A stretch of DNA of 64,000 bases from Streptomyces sp. SJL17-4 (GCF_036826855.1 NZ_CP104578.1:3100001-3164000); one strand, 5' to 3'. Positions 25,905 to 34,540 are shown, counted from the first letter of the stretch. The notes: generated from the letters alone by a model not told the origin. Numbers and translations: made by a program.

Positions 25905-26540
25905 ATTACCGCCAACCGGCAGACGAGCTGGTCGTTCGCCGACGCCTTTGTCGCCGAGGACGAAGCTCTGCACTGGGCCCGGGAGCGGGCCCGGGAGGCA
26001 GGGCTGCCCTCGGTGTCGCCGGGCACCGGTGGGGCGCTGCGCCTGCTCGCGGCCACGGCGGACGCGAAGGCGGTGGCGGAGATCGGCACGGGCACCGGCG
26101 TGTCGGGCATCTATCTGCTGCTCGGGATGCGACCGGACGGCGTCCTGACGACGGTGGACCTCCAGCCGGAGCGGCAGCAGCTCGCCAAGACGGCGTTCCG
26201 TGCGGCGGGCTTCGCGGGCAACCGGGCCCGTTTCATCCCCGGCCGGGCCCTGGACGTCCTGCCGCGCCTCGCGGACGGCGGCTACGACCTCGTGTTCTGC
26301 GACGGCGACCGGCTCGAGTACCTGGACTACCTCGCTGAATCGTTGCGCCTGCTGCGACCTGGCGGGCTCGTCTGCTTCGAGGGCGTCTTCGCGGACGGCC
26401 GTACGGTCGACTCGGGGGCCCAGCCGGCCGAGGTCCAGCGGGTCCGTGAGCTGCTGCGCACGGTGCGGGAGAGCCAGGAGCTCATCCCCTCCCTGCTGCC
26501 GGTGGGCGACGGCCTGCTGTGCGCGGTCCGCCGCGGCTGA
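25905..26540 (+). CDS. O-methyltransferase (class I, SAM-dependent)
   Basis: A 211-residue methyltransferase of the COMT-like O-methyltransferase family. Motif I is VAEIGTGTGVSG, followed by the acidic TTVDLQPER and the FCDGDRLEYLDY segment. The substrate is unknown; M. tuberculosis has a comparable gene (Rv1220c) divergent from sigE. The start is unusual: AGGAGAGG at 25894-25901 is ideally spaced from ATT 25905, whereas the only conventional upstream start, TTG 25875, would coincide with the predicted transcription start and has no ribosome site. Confidence 0.82.
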   Translation: MTANRQTSWSFADAFVAEDEALHWARERAREAGLPSVSPGTGGALRLLAATADAKAVAEIGTGTGVSGIYLLLGMRPDGVLTTVDLQPERQQLAKTAFRAAGFAGNRARFIPGRALDVLPRLADGGYDLVFCDGDRLEYLDYLAESLRLLRPGGLVCFEGVFADGRTVDSGAQPAEVQRVRELLRTVRESQELIPSLLPVGDGLLCAVRRG

Positions 26541-26580
26541 GCAGTCCCCAACCGACCGGACCCACCCCCGGCCCCACGCC

Positions 26581-26624
26581 GCCCCACCCCGGACACACCA
26601 CTGCCCCACCCCGGACACACCACT
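26581..26624. repeat. 22-bp tandem repeat, two copies
   Basis: GCCCCACCCCGGACACACCA plus CT is repeated exactly at 26581-26602 and 26603-26624, just before the terminator hairpin. Confidence 0.85.
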
Positions 26625-26658
26625 GCCCCGGCACGGGCGGGCCGTGCCGGGGCAGTGG
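26620..26658. terminator. Bidirectional terminator
   Basis: A 17-bp perfect stem (26620-26636 with 26642-26658) and five-base loop, between the convergent O-methyltransferase and DUF3117 genes. Confidence 0.8.
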
Positions 26659-26676
26659 TCAGGATGCGAGGGAGAG

Positions 26677-26844
26677 TCAGCCGACGACCTTCTTCAGGGC
26701 ATCGCCCAGCGCCTCGGCCTCGTCGGGAGTCAGCTCGACGACAAGCCGACCGCCGCCTTCGAGCGGAACGCGCATGACGATGCCCCGCCCCTCCTTGGTC
26801 ACCTCGAGCGGGCCATCACCCGTCCGCGGCTTCATGGCCGCCAT
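26677..26844 (-). CDS. DUF3117 domain-containing protein
   Basis: A 55-residue protein (MAAMKPRTGDG... ...GDALKKVVG) that matches the complete, highly conserved actinobacterial DUF3117 family. It starts at ATG 26844 with GGAAGGGGAA upstream. Predicted antiparallel strands (GIVMRVPLEG, GRLVVELT) are followed by a helix. Function unknown. M. tuberculosis has a comparable small protein (Rv1211) near tag and folP2, which also occur in this window. Confidence 0.88.
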   Translation of the reverse strand: MAAMKPRTGDGPLEVTKEGRGIVMRVPLEGGGRLVVELTPDEAEALGDALKKVVG

Positions 26845-27156
26845 GCTTGTTCCCCTTCCTGAAACCAGCTCATTGTCAGCCGGGCAGCTCCATGACCTGG
26901 AGCACGCGTCACCGGCTTCGAACACATTGCTTCCAGGTCATTATCCCGCATGGCAGGACCCGATGACCAACATCGATTGGCATCGCTTGCGCAACGCGCT
27001 CTCTCAAAACCCCACATTTCGGCGATCGGCCTGCGATACTTCGCCGCTCGGCGTCCGGCCGGGCCCTTCAAATCTTTGACGCAGCTCACATGGGCGGGGC
27101 GGGTGATGTCCGCCATGCTGTGCAGGTCAACCACGCAAAGAGGCGAAGGGAACCCC
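26845..27156. other. Divergent intergenic region, 312 bp
   Basis: Contains the promoters of the DUF3117 and enoyl-CoA hydratase genes. TTGACG at 27076-27081 could be a -35 for the hydratase, but no matching -10 is evident. No gene or strong hairpin was recognised. Confidence 0.4.
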
Positions 27157-27960
27157 ATGGCCGACACGGTGCTGTACGAGGTGAGCGACGGGCTCGCCAC
27201 CATCACGCTCAACCGGCCCGAGGCCATGAACGCGATGAACGTGGCGGCGAAAGTCGCCCTCCGGGACGCCGCCGAGACGGCCGCGGCGGACCCCGCCGTA
27301 CGGGCGGTGCTGCTCACCGCGGCGGGCGAGCGGGCGTTCTGCGTCGGTCAGGACCTGAAGGAACACGTGGGTCTGCTCATGGCGGACCACGAGAACGGCA
27401 CCCGGGAGACCATGAACACGGTCCGGGACCACTACAACCCGATCACCACGGCACTGGCGGGCATGCGCAAGCCCGTCGTGGCCGGCGTGAACGGTGTCGC
27501 GGCGGGGGCCGGCTTCGGCTTCGCGCTCGCGGCGGACTACCGGGTGGTCGCGGACACCGCCTCGTTCAACACCTCCTTCGCGGGGGTCGCCCTGACCGCG
27601 GACTCCGGCATGTCCTGGACGCTCCCCCGCGTGATCGGCCCGAGCCGCGCCGCCGACCTGCTGCTCTTCCCCCGCTCGATCAGCGCCCAGGAGGCGTACG
27701 AGCTGGGCATCGCGAACCGCGTGGTCCCGGCCGCCGACCTCGCCGCCGAGGCCGAGAAGGTGGCCCGCAAGCTGGCGGAGGGCCCGACGGTGGCGTACGC
27801 GGCGCTGAAGGAGTCCCTCGCCTACGGCGCCGACCACTCGCTGTCCGAGGCACTGGACAAGGAGGAGGAACTCCAGAACCGCGCGGGCGCCTCCGAGGAC
27901 CACACGATCGCGGTCCGCGCCTTCATCGCCAAGGAGAAGCCGAAGTATCTGGGCAGGTGA
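27157..27960 (+). CDS. Enoyl-CoA hydratase/isomerase family protein
   Basis: A 267-residue crotonase-fold enzyme. The CoA/oxyanion segments are visible as ERAFCVGQDLKE and VNGVAAGAGFGFALAADYRV. The second catalytic region reads LTADSGMSWTLPRVIG, with Asp where hydratases often use Glu, closer to PaaG/isomerase-type members. The exact acyl-CoA substrate is therefore uncertain. It starts at ATG 27157 with GAGGCGAAGGG upstream. No other fatty-acid genes are adjacent. Confidence 0.87.
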   Translation: MADTVLYEVSDGLATITLNRPEAMNAMNVAAKVALRDAAETAAADPAVRAVLLTAAGERAFCVGQDLKEHVGLLMADHENGTRETMNTVRDHYNPITTALAGMRKPVVAGVNGVAAGAGFGFALAADYRVVADTASFNTSFAGVALTADSGMSWTLPRVIGPSRAADLLLFPRSISAQEAYELGIANRVVPAADLAAEAEKVARKLAEGPTVAYAALKESLAYGADHSLSEALDKEEELQNRAGASEDHTIAVRAFIAKEKPKYLGR

Positions 27961-28044
27961 CGGACCCCGGAACCCGTTCGTACGAGTGGTGGGCGCGTCT
28001 ATAGGATCCGCTCACCATTCGTACGCACATACCTGGGGGGTTCC

Positions 28045-29295
28045 GTGCGTCCATCTCCTTCGGCGCGCCTTCTTCGCGGCGCGCTCACGGCGGGTCTGGC
28101 CCTGGGCCTGTCCGCCGCCGTCCTGCCCTCGCCCGCGCGGGCGGCCGACGGGGCCGACCGCTGTCCGCAGGACTCCCTCTGCGTCTTCAGCCAGCCGCTG
28201 TACCAGGGCGAGATGCTCGTCCTCAAGACGCCGATGCTGTCCCTGGGCGCCTGGGACAACCGCATCCGGTCCTTCGTCAACAACCACTCCGGCGTGTACG
28301 CCGCGTGCTTCTACCCGGAGCCCGGCCTCGCTCCCGAGGGCTCACACCACCTGTACAACTCGACGTCCTTCGACGAGAGCCAGTACCCCGGCCTCGACAG
28401 GGCGGTGAGCTCCATCGACATCGGCCCCGAGGCGGACGATTTCTGCAGCTGGGAGAGCCGTTACCCGACGCTCTCCGAAGCCCTGGGGTCCCGGCCCGCG
28501 CCGCTGCCCGCGACGGGCGCCTTCGGCGACATCGACCGCGACGGGTACGCCGACGTACTCGGCCGCAACCCGTTCGGCCAGCTGTGGTCCGTACACAACA
28601 CGGCTCCGTACAGTCCCAGTACCGGCCGCCTCGTGGGCGGCGGCTGGAACGCCATGACGAAGCTGACCCGGCACGGCGACCAGGACGGCGACGGCAACGA
28701 GGACGTCTACGCCCGCGACGGCGCCGGCTCCCTCTGGCTCTACCCCGGCGACGGCAAGGGCACCTTCAAGCCCCGCCGCCTCATCGGTGGCGGCTGGAAC
28801 TCCCTGCGGGATCTGACGGCCGCCGGGGACCTGACCGGCGACGGCAAGGGCGACCTGCTCGCCACCGACGCCACCGGGGTCCTCTGGACGTACCCCGGCA
28901 ACGGCAAGGGCTGGTTCGGCACCCGCAAGAAGGTCGGCGGCGGCTGGGAGTCCATCAACGAACTCGTCGGCGCCGGGGACATGAACTCCGACAAGAAGGC
29001 CGACCTGATCGCCCGTGACACAGCGGGCCGGCTCTGGCTCTACCCCGGCAACGGGCTCGGCTGGTTCGGCGCCCGCAAGCTCATCGGCAGCGGCGGCTGG
29101 AACGGCCACAAGGAGCTCGCGGGCCTCGGCGACATCACAGGTGACGGCCGGCCCGACCTGGTCGCACACGCCTCGGGCGCCCCCTTCGGCTGGGACGGCC
29201 ATACCTACCTGCTCGTCTACCCCGGCACCGGTGACGGGCGTCTGCGCGCCCCGCTGAATTTCGGCCAGCTCCGCAGCAGCAGCTTCGTCTTCTGA
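28045..29295 (+). CDS. Secreted I36-like plus FG-GAP/VCBS repeat protein, copy 1
   Basis: A 416-residue secreted protein. A signal peptide ends near ARA (about residue 33). An N-terminal Cys-containing domain of the peptidase-inhibitor I36/crystallin-like kind (RCPQDSLCVFSQPLYQGEM) follows. From about residue 165, FG-GAP-type repeats carry D-x-D-x-D-G calcium loops (GDIDRDGYADV, GDQDGDGNEDVY, GDLTGDGKGDLL, GDMNSDKKADLI) separated by LWLYPGNGKGWFG strands, forming a beta-propeller. GTG 28045 is the start. It is a paralogue of the next gene, 36 bp downstream. Confidence 0.82.
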   Translation: MRPSPSARLLRGALTAGLALGLSAAVLPSPARAADGADRCPQDSLCVFSQPLYQGEMLVLKTPMLSLGAWDNRIRSFVNNHSGVYAACFYPEPGLAPEGSHHLYNSTSFDESQYPGLDRAVSSIDIGPEADDFCSWESRYPTLSEALGSRPAPLPATGAFGDIDRDGYADVLGRNPFGQLWSVHNTAPYSPSTGRLVGGGWNAMTKLTRHGDQDGDGNEDVYARDGAGSLWLYPGDGKGTFKPRRLIGGGWNSLRDLTAAGDLTGDGKGDLLATDATGVLWTYPGNGKGWFGTRKKVGGGWESINELVGAGDMNSDKKADLIARDTAGRLWLYPGNGLGWFGARKLIGSGGWNGHKELAGLGDITGDGRPDLVAHASGAPFGWDGHTYLLVYPGTGDGRLRAPLNFGQLRSSSFVF

Positions 29296-29331
29296 CCCCT
29301 TCCGACTCTCCTCAGGAACGGATCCCGCGCC

Positions 29332-30564
29332 ATGACGCGCACCTACGCAATCCGGCGTGCCCTCGCCGCCGCCGTGACCACCGCGGCCACCCTGGCCACG
29401 ATGCTGACCGCAGCGCCCGCCGCGTCGGCCGACCAGTACCGCTGCCCCGCGGGCAGCTTCTGTGTCTTCAAAGACCCCCGCTACGGCGGCGAGATGAAGG
29501 TCATCTCTGCCAGTCAGCCCACCCTGGGCACCTGGAACAACACGATCTCGTCCTACTTCAACCGCAGCGACAAGTGGGCCATCCTCTACCTGGCCGCCGA
29601 CTACTCGGGGCAGCAGTTGCTGCTGGTCGGCCCCCACCAGCGCGGCGACGGCGACCTGGGCCCGGGCTCCTCGTCCGGTGCCGACAACGCCATCAGCTCG
29701 ATCCGGATGGGAGGCACCCAGTGGGAGGTCGAGACCGGTCAGGCGTGGATCGACTGGGACACCGGCACCACTCCCCGCCCGGACGGACTCCCGGCCCAGT
29801 CCAGGTTCGGCGATCTCGACGACGACGGCACCGGCGACCTGCTCGAACGTGACGGGGCCGGCCGGCTCTGGTTCCTCGACGGCGTACGCGACGCCGACGG
29901 GCGGACCAAGGGAGCCCTGGTCGGCGGCGGCTGGAACGCCATGACCGCACTCGTCCGCCACGGCGACCACGACGGCGACGGACACGAGGACGTCTACGCC
30001 CGCGACCGGGCCGGCGTGCTGTGGCTCTACCCGGGCAACGGCAAGGGCTGGTTCAAGCCCCGCCTCAAGATCGGCGGCGGCTGGAACACCATGAAGGAGA
30101 TCGAGGCGGTCGGGGACATCACCGGCGACGGCCGCCGCGACCTGGTCGCCCGGGACACCGCCGGTGTCCTCTGGACGTACCCGGGCAACGGCCGCGGCTG
30201 GTTCGGCGCCCGCACGAGGGTCGGCGGTGGCTGGAGCGCCATGAACGCACTCGCGGCGCCCGGCGACATGAACCGGGACGGCAGGTCCGACCTGGTCGCC
30301 CGCGACGGCTCCCGCGCCCTCTGGCTCTACCCGGGGAACGGCCGGGGCTCCTTCGGCGCCCGGGTCAGGCTGCCGTACGCCTGGCCGTCGGGCACCCCGC
30401 TCGTCGCCACCGGCGATGTGACCGGTGACGAACTCGGCGACATCATGCGGACGATCGAGGCTTCGTCGCTGTACGTGTACGCGAACGACGGCGTCGGCGG
30501 TCTCCGCGCGCCGGAGTTCGAGACGGGGTACGACATCACCGCACCCTCCGTCCACATCTTCTGA
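29332..30564 (+). CDS. Secreted I36-like plus FG-GAP/VCBS repeat protein, copy 2
   Basis: A 410-residue paralogue of the preceding protein. A signal peptide ends near ASA (about residue 34), followed by the I36-like domain (RCPAGSFCVFKDPRYGGEM) and FG-GAP repeats with Ca-binding-like loops (GDLDDDGTGDLL, GDHDGDGHEDVY, GDITGDGRRDLV, GDMNRDGRSDLV). It starts at ATG 29332 behind AGGAACGGA. The tandem copies keep the same domain order but differ in the linker. A role as extracellular inhibitor, lectin or adhesin is possible; none is shown. Confidence 0.82.
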   Translation: MTRTYAIRRALAAAVTTAATLATMLTAAPAASADQYRCPAGSFCVFKDPRYGGEMKVISASQPTLGTWNNTISSYFNRSDKWAILYLAADYSGQQLLLVGPHQRGDGDLGPGSSSGADNAISSIRMGGTQWEVETGQAWIDWDTGTTPRPDGLPAQSRFGDLDDDGTGDLLERDGAGRLWFLDGVRDADGRTKGALVGGGWNAMTALVRHGDHDGDGHEDVYARDRAGVLWLYPGNGKGWFKPRLKIGGGWNTMKEIEAVGDITGDGRRDLVARDTAGVLWTYPGNGRGWFGARTRVGGGWSAMNALAAPGDMNRDGRSDLVARDGSRALWLYPGNGRGSFGARVRLPYAWPSGTPLVATGDVTGDELGDIMRTIEASSLYVYANDGVGGLRAPEFETGYDITAPSVHIF

Positions 30565-30597
30565 TCCGGACGTCCGAACGGAATCAGTGGTCCGGGG

Positions 30598-31185
30598 CTA
30601 CTCCCCGCCCCGGGCCACGCACCCCTTCACATGGTCGTCGACCAGCCCGCACGCCTGCATCAACGCGTACGCGGTCGTCGGGCCGATGAAGCGGAGGCCG
30701 CGTTTCTTGAGGGCCTTCGAGAGGGCCGTGGACTCGTCCGTGACCGCCGGGACGTCCGCGACCGTACGCGGGACCGGGCGGGTCCTCGGATCGGGGGCGT
30801 ACGACCAGATCAGCTCGTCCAGTTCGCCCGGTGCCCAGCCGGCCAGCAGTTTCGCGTTGGCGAGGGTCGCGTCGATCTTGGCCCGGTTGCGGATGATGCC
30901 CGCGTCCACGAGGAGCCGCTCGCGGTCCGCGTCGGCGAACTCGGCGACCGCGGCGATCCGGAAACCGGCGAACGCCGCCCGGAAGCCCTCGCGGCGGCGC
31001 AGGATCGTGATCCACGACAGACCCGACTGGAAGGCCTCCAGGCAGAGCCGCTCGAACAGGGCGTCGTCGCCGTGGACCGCGCGGCCCCACTCCTCGTCGT
31101 GGTAGGCCACGTAGTCCTCGGTCGACAGGCCCCAGGGGCACCGCAGCCGCCCGTCCGGGCCCGGCACCGCGCCGCCGGCCGTCAT
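30598..31185 (-). CDS. tag: DNA-3-methyladenine glycosylase I
   Basis: A 195-residue base-excision repair glycosylase that removes 3-methyladenine. The zinc-snap ligands of the Tag family are visible: Cys16 (RCPWGLS), His29 (AYHDEEWG), His185 and Cys189 (DDHVKGC). The HhH-like core includes FQSGLSWITILRRREGFR. ATG 31185 overlaps the stop of the upstream DivIVA-motif gene (ATGA), so it is co-translated with it. Confidence 0.93.
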   Translation of the reverse strand: MTAGGAVPGPDGRLRCPWGLSTEDYVAYHDEEWGRAVHGDDALFERLCLEAFQSGLSWITILRRREGFRAAFAGFRIAAVAEFADADRERLLVDAGIIRNRAKIDATLANAKLLAGWAPGELDELIWSYAPDPRTRPVPRTVADVPAVTDESTALSKALKKRGLRFIGPTTAYALMQACGLVDDHVKGCVARGGE

Positions 31186-31508
31186 GCCCGCCCGTCCTCT
31201 CCGTCACCGGCGGCGGCCGCTCCCGCGAGCGCCTCCTCCAGCTCCGAGATCCGGGCGTCCCGCTCGGCCAGCTCGGCGCCGAGGCGGACCAGCACGTCGT
31301 CCACGTCCGCCATCCGGTAGCCGCGGACCGCGACGGGGAGACGGAGCGCCTCGACGTCCGCGCGGTCGACCGGGCGGGCGGCCGGCAGGGGGTCGACGAG
31401 CTCCTGGGGAGCCACCTCGGGCAGCACCTCGCTGTCGCCGCCGCCGACCACGGCGAGGGTCACCGCGGCCACGACCACGACCATCGTGATGAGCAGAAAC
31501 CAGAACAC
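31182..31508 (-). CDS. Small membrane protein with DivIVA-like motif
   Basis: A 108-residue protein. An N-terminal membrane helix (VFWFLLITMVVVVAAVTLAVV) is followed by an acidic linker and the motif RLPVAVRGYRMADVDDVLVRL, typical of short DivIVA-domain proteins, then a helical coiled-coil tail (ERDARISELEEAL). GTG 31508 has GAGAGG at a 7-nt spacing. It may link polar or membrane organisation to the neighbours, but no function is known. It overlaps tag by 4 bp; a similar gene precedes tagA in M. tuberculosis (Rv1209). Confidence 0.78.
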   Translation of the reverse strand: MFWFLLITMVVVVAAVTLAVVGGGDSEVLPEVAPQELVDPLPAARPVDRADVEALRLPVAVRGYRMADVDDVLVRLGAELAERDARISELEEALAGAAAAGDGEDGRA

Positions 31509-31611
31509 CTGCGCGCCTCTCCCCGGAGTGGAAAACGTCCCGTGCCGATCGTGCCATGCGCCACCGACAGCTAGGGTCGCAGGCGAACGGACACGAGGGA
31601 GGACAAAAGGG

Positions 31612-32472
31612 ATGCTGCGCTTGGGACGGCGTGAATTCGGGCCGCACGAGCCGGTGATCATGGCGATCGTGAACCGGACGCCGGACTCCTTCTACGACCA
31701 GGGCGCCACCTTCCGGGACGAGCCGGCGCTCGCCCGCGTCGAGCAGGCCGTCGCCGAGGGGGCGGCGATCATCGACATCGGCGGGGTGAAGGCGGGCCCC
31801 GGCGAGGAGGTCACGGCCGAGGAGGAGGCGCGGCGCACGGTCGGATTCGTCGCGGAGGTCCGCAGGCGCCACCCCGATGTCGTCATCAGCGTGGACACCT
31901 GGCGGGCGGACGTCGGCGCGGCGGTCTGCGAGGCCGGCGCGGACGTCCTGAACGACGCGTGGGGCGGGGTCGACCCGGGGCTCGCCGAGGTGGCCGCGAA
32001 GTACGGCGCGGGGCTCGTGTGCACGCACGCGGGTGGCGCGGAGCCACGGACGCGGCCGCACCGCGTGGAGTACGACGACGTGATGGCCGACATCCTGCGC
32101 GTGACCGTGGGACTCGCCGAGCGGGCGGTCGCGCTCGGAGTGCGGCGGGACGCGATCATGATCGACCCGGGCCACGACTTCGGGAAGAACACCCGGCACA
32201 GCCTGGAGGCGACGCGGCGCCTCGGGGAGATGGCGGAGACGGGGTGGCCGGTGCTCGTCTCCCTCTCCAACAAGGACTTCGTCGGCGAGACGCTCGACCG
32301 GCCGGTGAAGGAGCGGGTCCTCGGGACCCTGGCGACGACGGCCGTCTCGGCGTGGCTCGGGGCGCAGGTGTACCGGGTGCATGAGGTCGCCGAGACGCGG
32401 CAGGTGCTGGACATGGTCGCGTCCATCGCCGGGCACCGGCCGCCCGCCGTGGCCCGGCGCGGGCTCGCGTAG
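31612..32472 (+). CDS. folP2: FolP2-type dihydropteroate synthase-like protein
   Basis: A 286-residue TIM-barrel pterin-binding protein. It has MAIVNRTPDSFYDQG in place of the classical NVTPDSFSDGG loop, the segment IDIGGVKAGPGE, VDTWRADV and DPGHDFGKN. These match FolP2 of M. tuberculosis rather than the folate enzyme FolP1; FolP2 is reported to lack dihydropteroate synthase activity, so a folate role is doubtful. It starts at ATG 31612 with GGGAGGA. TAGGGT at 31573-31578 is a candidate -10. It is divergent from the DivIVA-motif gene. Confidence 0.85.
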   Translation: MLRLGRREFGPHEPVIMAIVNRTPDSFYDQGATFRDEPALARVEQAVAEGAAIIDIGGVKAGPGEEVTAEEEARRTVGFVAEVRRRHPDVVISVDTWRADVGAAVCEAGADVLNDAWGGVDPGLAEVAAKYGAGLVCTHAGGAEPRTRPHRVEYDDVMADILRVTVGLAERAVALGVRRDAIMIDPGHDFGKNTRHSLEATRRLGEMAETGWPVLVSLSNKDFVGETLDRPVKERVLGTLATTAVSAWLGAQVYRVHEVAETRQVLDMVASIAGHRPPAVARRGLA

Positions 32473-32477
32473 TCGGA

Positions 32478-32585
32478 CGGGGTGGGGAAGGGGCGCCTGC
32501 GGCGGGCCTCTCCCCCACCCCGCCCCTTCCCGAAACCGGGGCTCCGCCCCGGACCCCGCGCCTCAAACGCCGGCGGGGCTGATTA
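32478..32585. repeat. Palindromic intergenic repeat of Streptomyces type
   Basis: The gap between convergent folP2 and the LOG gene has nested GC-rich dyads: CGGGGTGGG with CCCACCCCG, then CCGGGGC-TCC-GCCCCGG (about 32537-32553), then the segment CCTCAAACGCCGGCGGGGCT. The latter combination is familiar to me as a widespread Streptomyces intergenic repeat. It may act as a bidirectional terminator. Confidence 0.55.
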
Positions 32586-33332
32586 CTTGCCGGTCTCCTT
32601 CGTCACGAGGGCGACCGCCTCGTCCACGTCGTCCGTGACGTGGAAGAGGAGCAGGTCCCGCTCCGAGGCCTTGCCGCCCGCGACGACCGAGTCGCGGAGC
32701 CAGTCCACGAGGCCCTTCCAGTACTGCGTGCCGAAGAGGACGATCGGGAAGCGGGTCACCTTGCGGGTCTGGACCAGGGTGAGCGCCTCGAAGAGCTCGT
32801 CGAGGGTGCCGAGGCCGCCGGGCAGGACCACGAAGCCCTGCGCGTACTTCACGAACATCGTCTTGCGGACGAAGAAGTAGCGGAAGTTCACGCCGATGTC
32901 GACGTGCGGGTTGAGCCCCTGCTCGAAGGGGAGCTCGATCCCGAGGCCCACCGAGACGCCCTTGGCCTCCCGGGCCCCCTTGTTGGCCGCCTCCATGGCG
33001 CCGGGGCCGCCGCCCGTGATGACCGCGAAGCCGGCCTCGACGAGCGCCCTGCCGATCCGTACGCCCGCCTCGTACTCCGGCGAGTCCGGCTTCGTGCGGG
33101 CCGAGCCGAAGACGCTGATCGCGCTCGGCAGTTCGGCGAGGGCGCCGAAGCCCTCGACGAACTCGGACTGGATGCGCATGACCCGCCAGGGGTCGGTGTG
33201 CACCCATTCCGAGTCGCCCTCGGTGTCGAGCAGCCGCTGGTCCGTGGTGCCCGGCTGGACCTGGTCCCGGCGCCTGAGCACCGGCCCGAGCCGCTGCTCC
33301 TCCGGCTTCGTCTCCCCCTCAGGGATACCCAT
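32583..33332 (-). CDS. LOG family protein (TIGR00730)
   Basis: A 249-residue Rossmann-fold protein of the LOG (lonely guy) group. The catalytic signature Arg156-Lys157 and PGGLGTLDE (171-179) is intact, so cytokinin-riboside-monophosphate phosphoribohydrolase or a related nucleotide N-glycosidase activity is likely. The 55-residue N-terminal extension is typical of the longer actinobacterial subgroup (compare Rv1205). It starts at ATG 33332 with GGAGGGAG upstream. Confidence 0.87.
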   Translation of the reverse strand: MGIPEGETKPEEQRLGPVLRRRDQVQPGTTDQRLLDTEGDSEWVHTDPWRVMRIQSEFVEGFGALAELPSAISVFGSARTKPDSPEYEAGVRIGRALVEAGFAVITGGGPGAMEAANKGAREAKGVSVGLGIELPFEQGLNPHVDIGVNFRYFFVRKTMFVKYAQGFVVLPGGLGTLDELFEALTLVQTRKVTRFPIVLFGTQYWKGLVDWLRDSVVAGGKASERDLLLFHVTDDVDEAVALVTKETGK

Positions 33333-33439
33333 GGCCTGCTCCCTCCGTCGATCCAACGATCTTCTGGTCCGGTCAGCGTAGGACCACAGAGGTGACGAAA
33401 CGCGAAATTACGGAAGTCGGGACGAGGGAAGTCGGGCGG

Positions 33440-34534
33440 TCAGGCGGTCAGCCAGTCGCGGAGCCGTGCCTCGCAGTGGTGGATCCGGTCGACCGGCACG
33501 TGCTCGTCCCGCTTGTGCGCGTAGATCGGGTCGCCGGGGCCGTAGTTGACCGCGGGCACCCCGAGGGCGCTGAAGCGGGCCACGTCGGTCCAGCCGAACT
33601 TGGGCTGGGCGCTGCCGCCGACGGCCTTCATGAAGGCCTCCGCCGCCGGGTGGGAGAGGCCGGGCAGGGCGCCGGGGCTCTCGTCGTCGATCACGAACTC
33701 GGCGATGTCGCAGTCGGCGAAGAACTCGCGGACGTACGCCAGGGCCTCGGCCGGGGAGCGGTCGGGGGCGTACCGGTAGTTGACCGTGACCGTGCAGGCG
33801 TCGGGGATGACGTTGGTGGCGACGCCGCCCTGGATCGCGACGGCGTTGAGGCCCTCGTGGTACTCCAGGCCGTCGATGACCGGCTTGCGCGGCTCGTAGG
33901 CGGCGAGGCGGGCGAGGATCGGGGCGGCGGTGTGGATGGCGTTGGAGCCCATCCAGGACCGCGCGGAGTGGGCCCGCTCGCCCGCGGTGTGCAGGATCAC
34001 GCGCAGCGTGCCCTGGCAGCCGCCCTCGACCTGGGCGTCGGACGGCTCCAGGAGGACGGCGAAGTCGCCCTCCAGCCAGTCGGGGTGCGCGTCGGCGATC
34101 TTCCCGAGGCCGTTGAGGTGGGCGGCGACCTCCTCGTTGTCGTAGAAGACGAACGTGAGGTCCCGGTTGGGCTCGGGGACGGTGGCGGCGATCCGCAGCT
34201 GGACGGCGACCCCGGACTTCATGTCGGAGGTGCCGCAGCCCCACAGGATGCCGTCCTCGTCGAGCCGCGAGGGCACGTTGTCGGCGATCGGCACGGTGTC
34301 GATGTGACCGGCGAGGACGACCCGCTCGCCGCGGCCGAGGCGCGTACGGGCCACGACGTTGTTTCCGTACCGGTCGACCGTGAGGTGCGGCAGGGCGCGC
34401 AGTGCCTGCTCGATGGCGTCCGCGAGCGGCTGCTCGGTCCCGCTGACGGACGGGAAGTCGACGAGGGCGGCGGTGAGCGCGGCCCCGTCCTGGGACAGGT
34501 CGAGGGGCATGTCGAGCGGGGTGATGTCAGCCAT
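33440..34534 (-). CDS. dapE: Succinyl-diaminopimelate desuccinylase
   Basis: A 364-residue M20 metallo-hydrolase of the lysine/diaminopimelate pathway, converting N-succinyl-LL-DAP to LL-DAP and succinate. Metal-site residues are seen: His77-x-Asp79 (AGHIDTVP), Asp104 (GTSDMKSG) and Glu134/135 (YDNEEVA). The start is ATG 34534, 6 nt after a minus-strand TAGGGT, so the mRNA is probably leaderless. The partner dapC lies 2 kb away. Confidence 0.92.
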   Translation of the reverse strand: MADITPLDMPLDLSQDGAALTAALVDFPSVSGTEQPLADAIEQALRALPHLTVDRYGNNVVARTRLGRGERVVLAGHIDTVPIADNVPSRLDEDGILWGCGTSDMKSGVAVQLRIAATVPEPNRDLTFVFYDNEEVAAHLNGLGKIADAHPDWLEGDFAVLLEPSDAQVEGGCQGTLRVILHTAGERAHSARSWMGSNAIHTAAPILARLAAYEPRKPVIDGLEYHEGLNAVAIQGGVATNVIPDACTVTVNYRYAPDRSPAEALAYVREFFADCDIAEFVIDDESPGALPGLSHPAAEAFMKAVGGSAQPKFGWTDVARFSALGVPAVNYGPGDPIYAHKRDEHVPVDRIHHCEARLRDWLTA

Positions 34535-34540
34535 GTGCCG

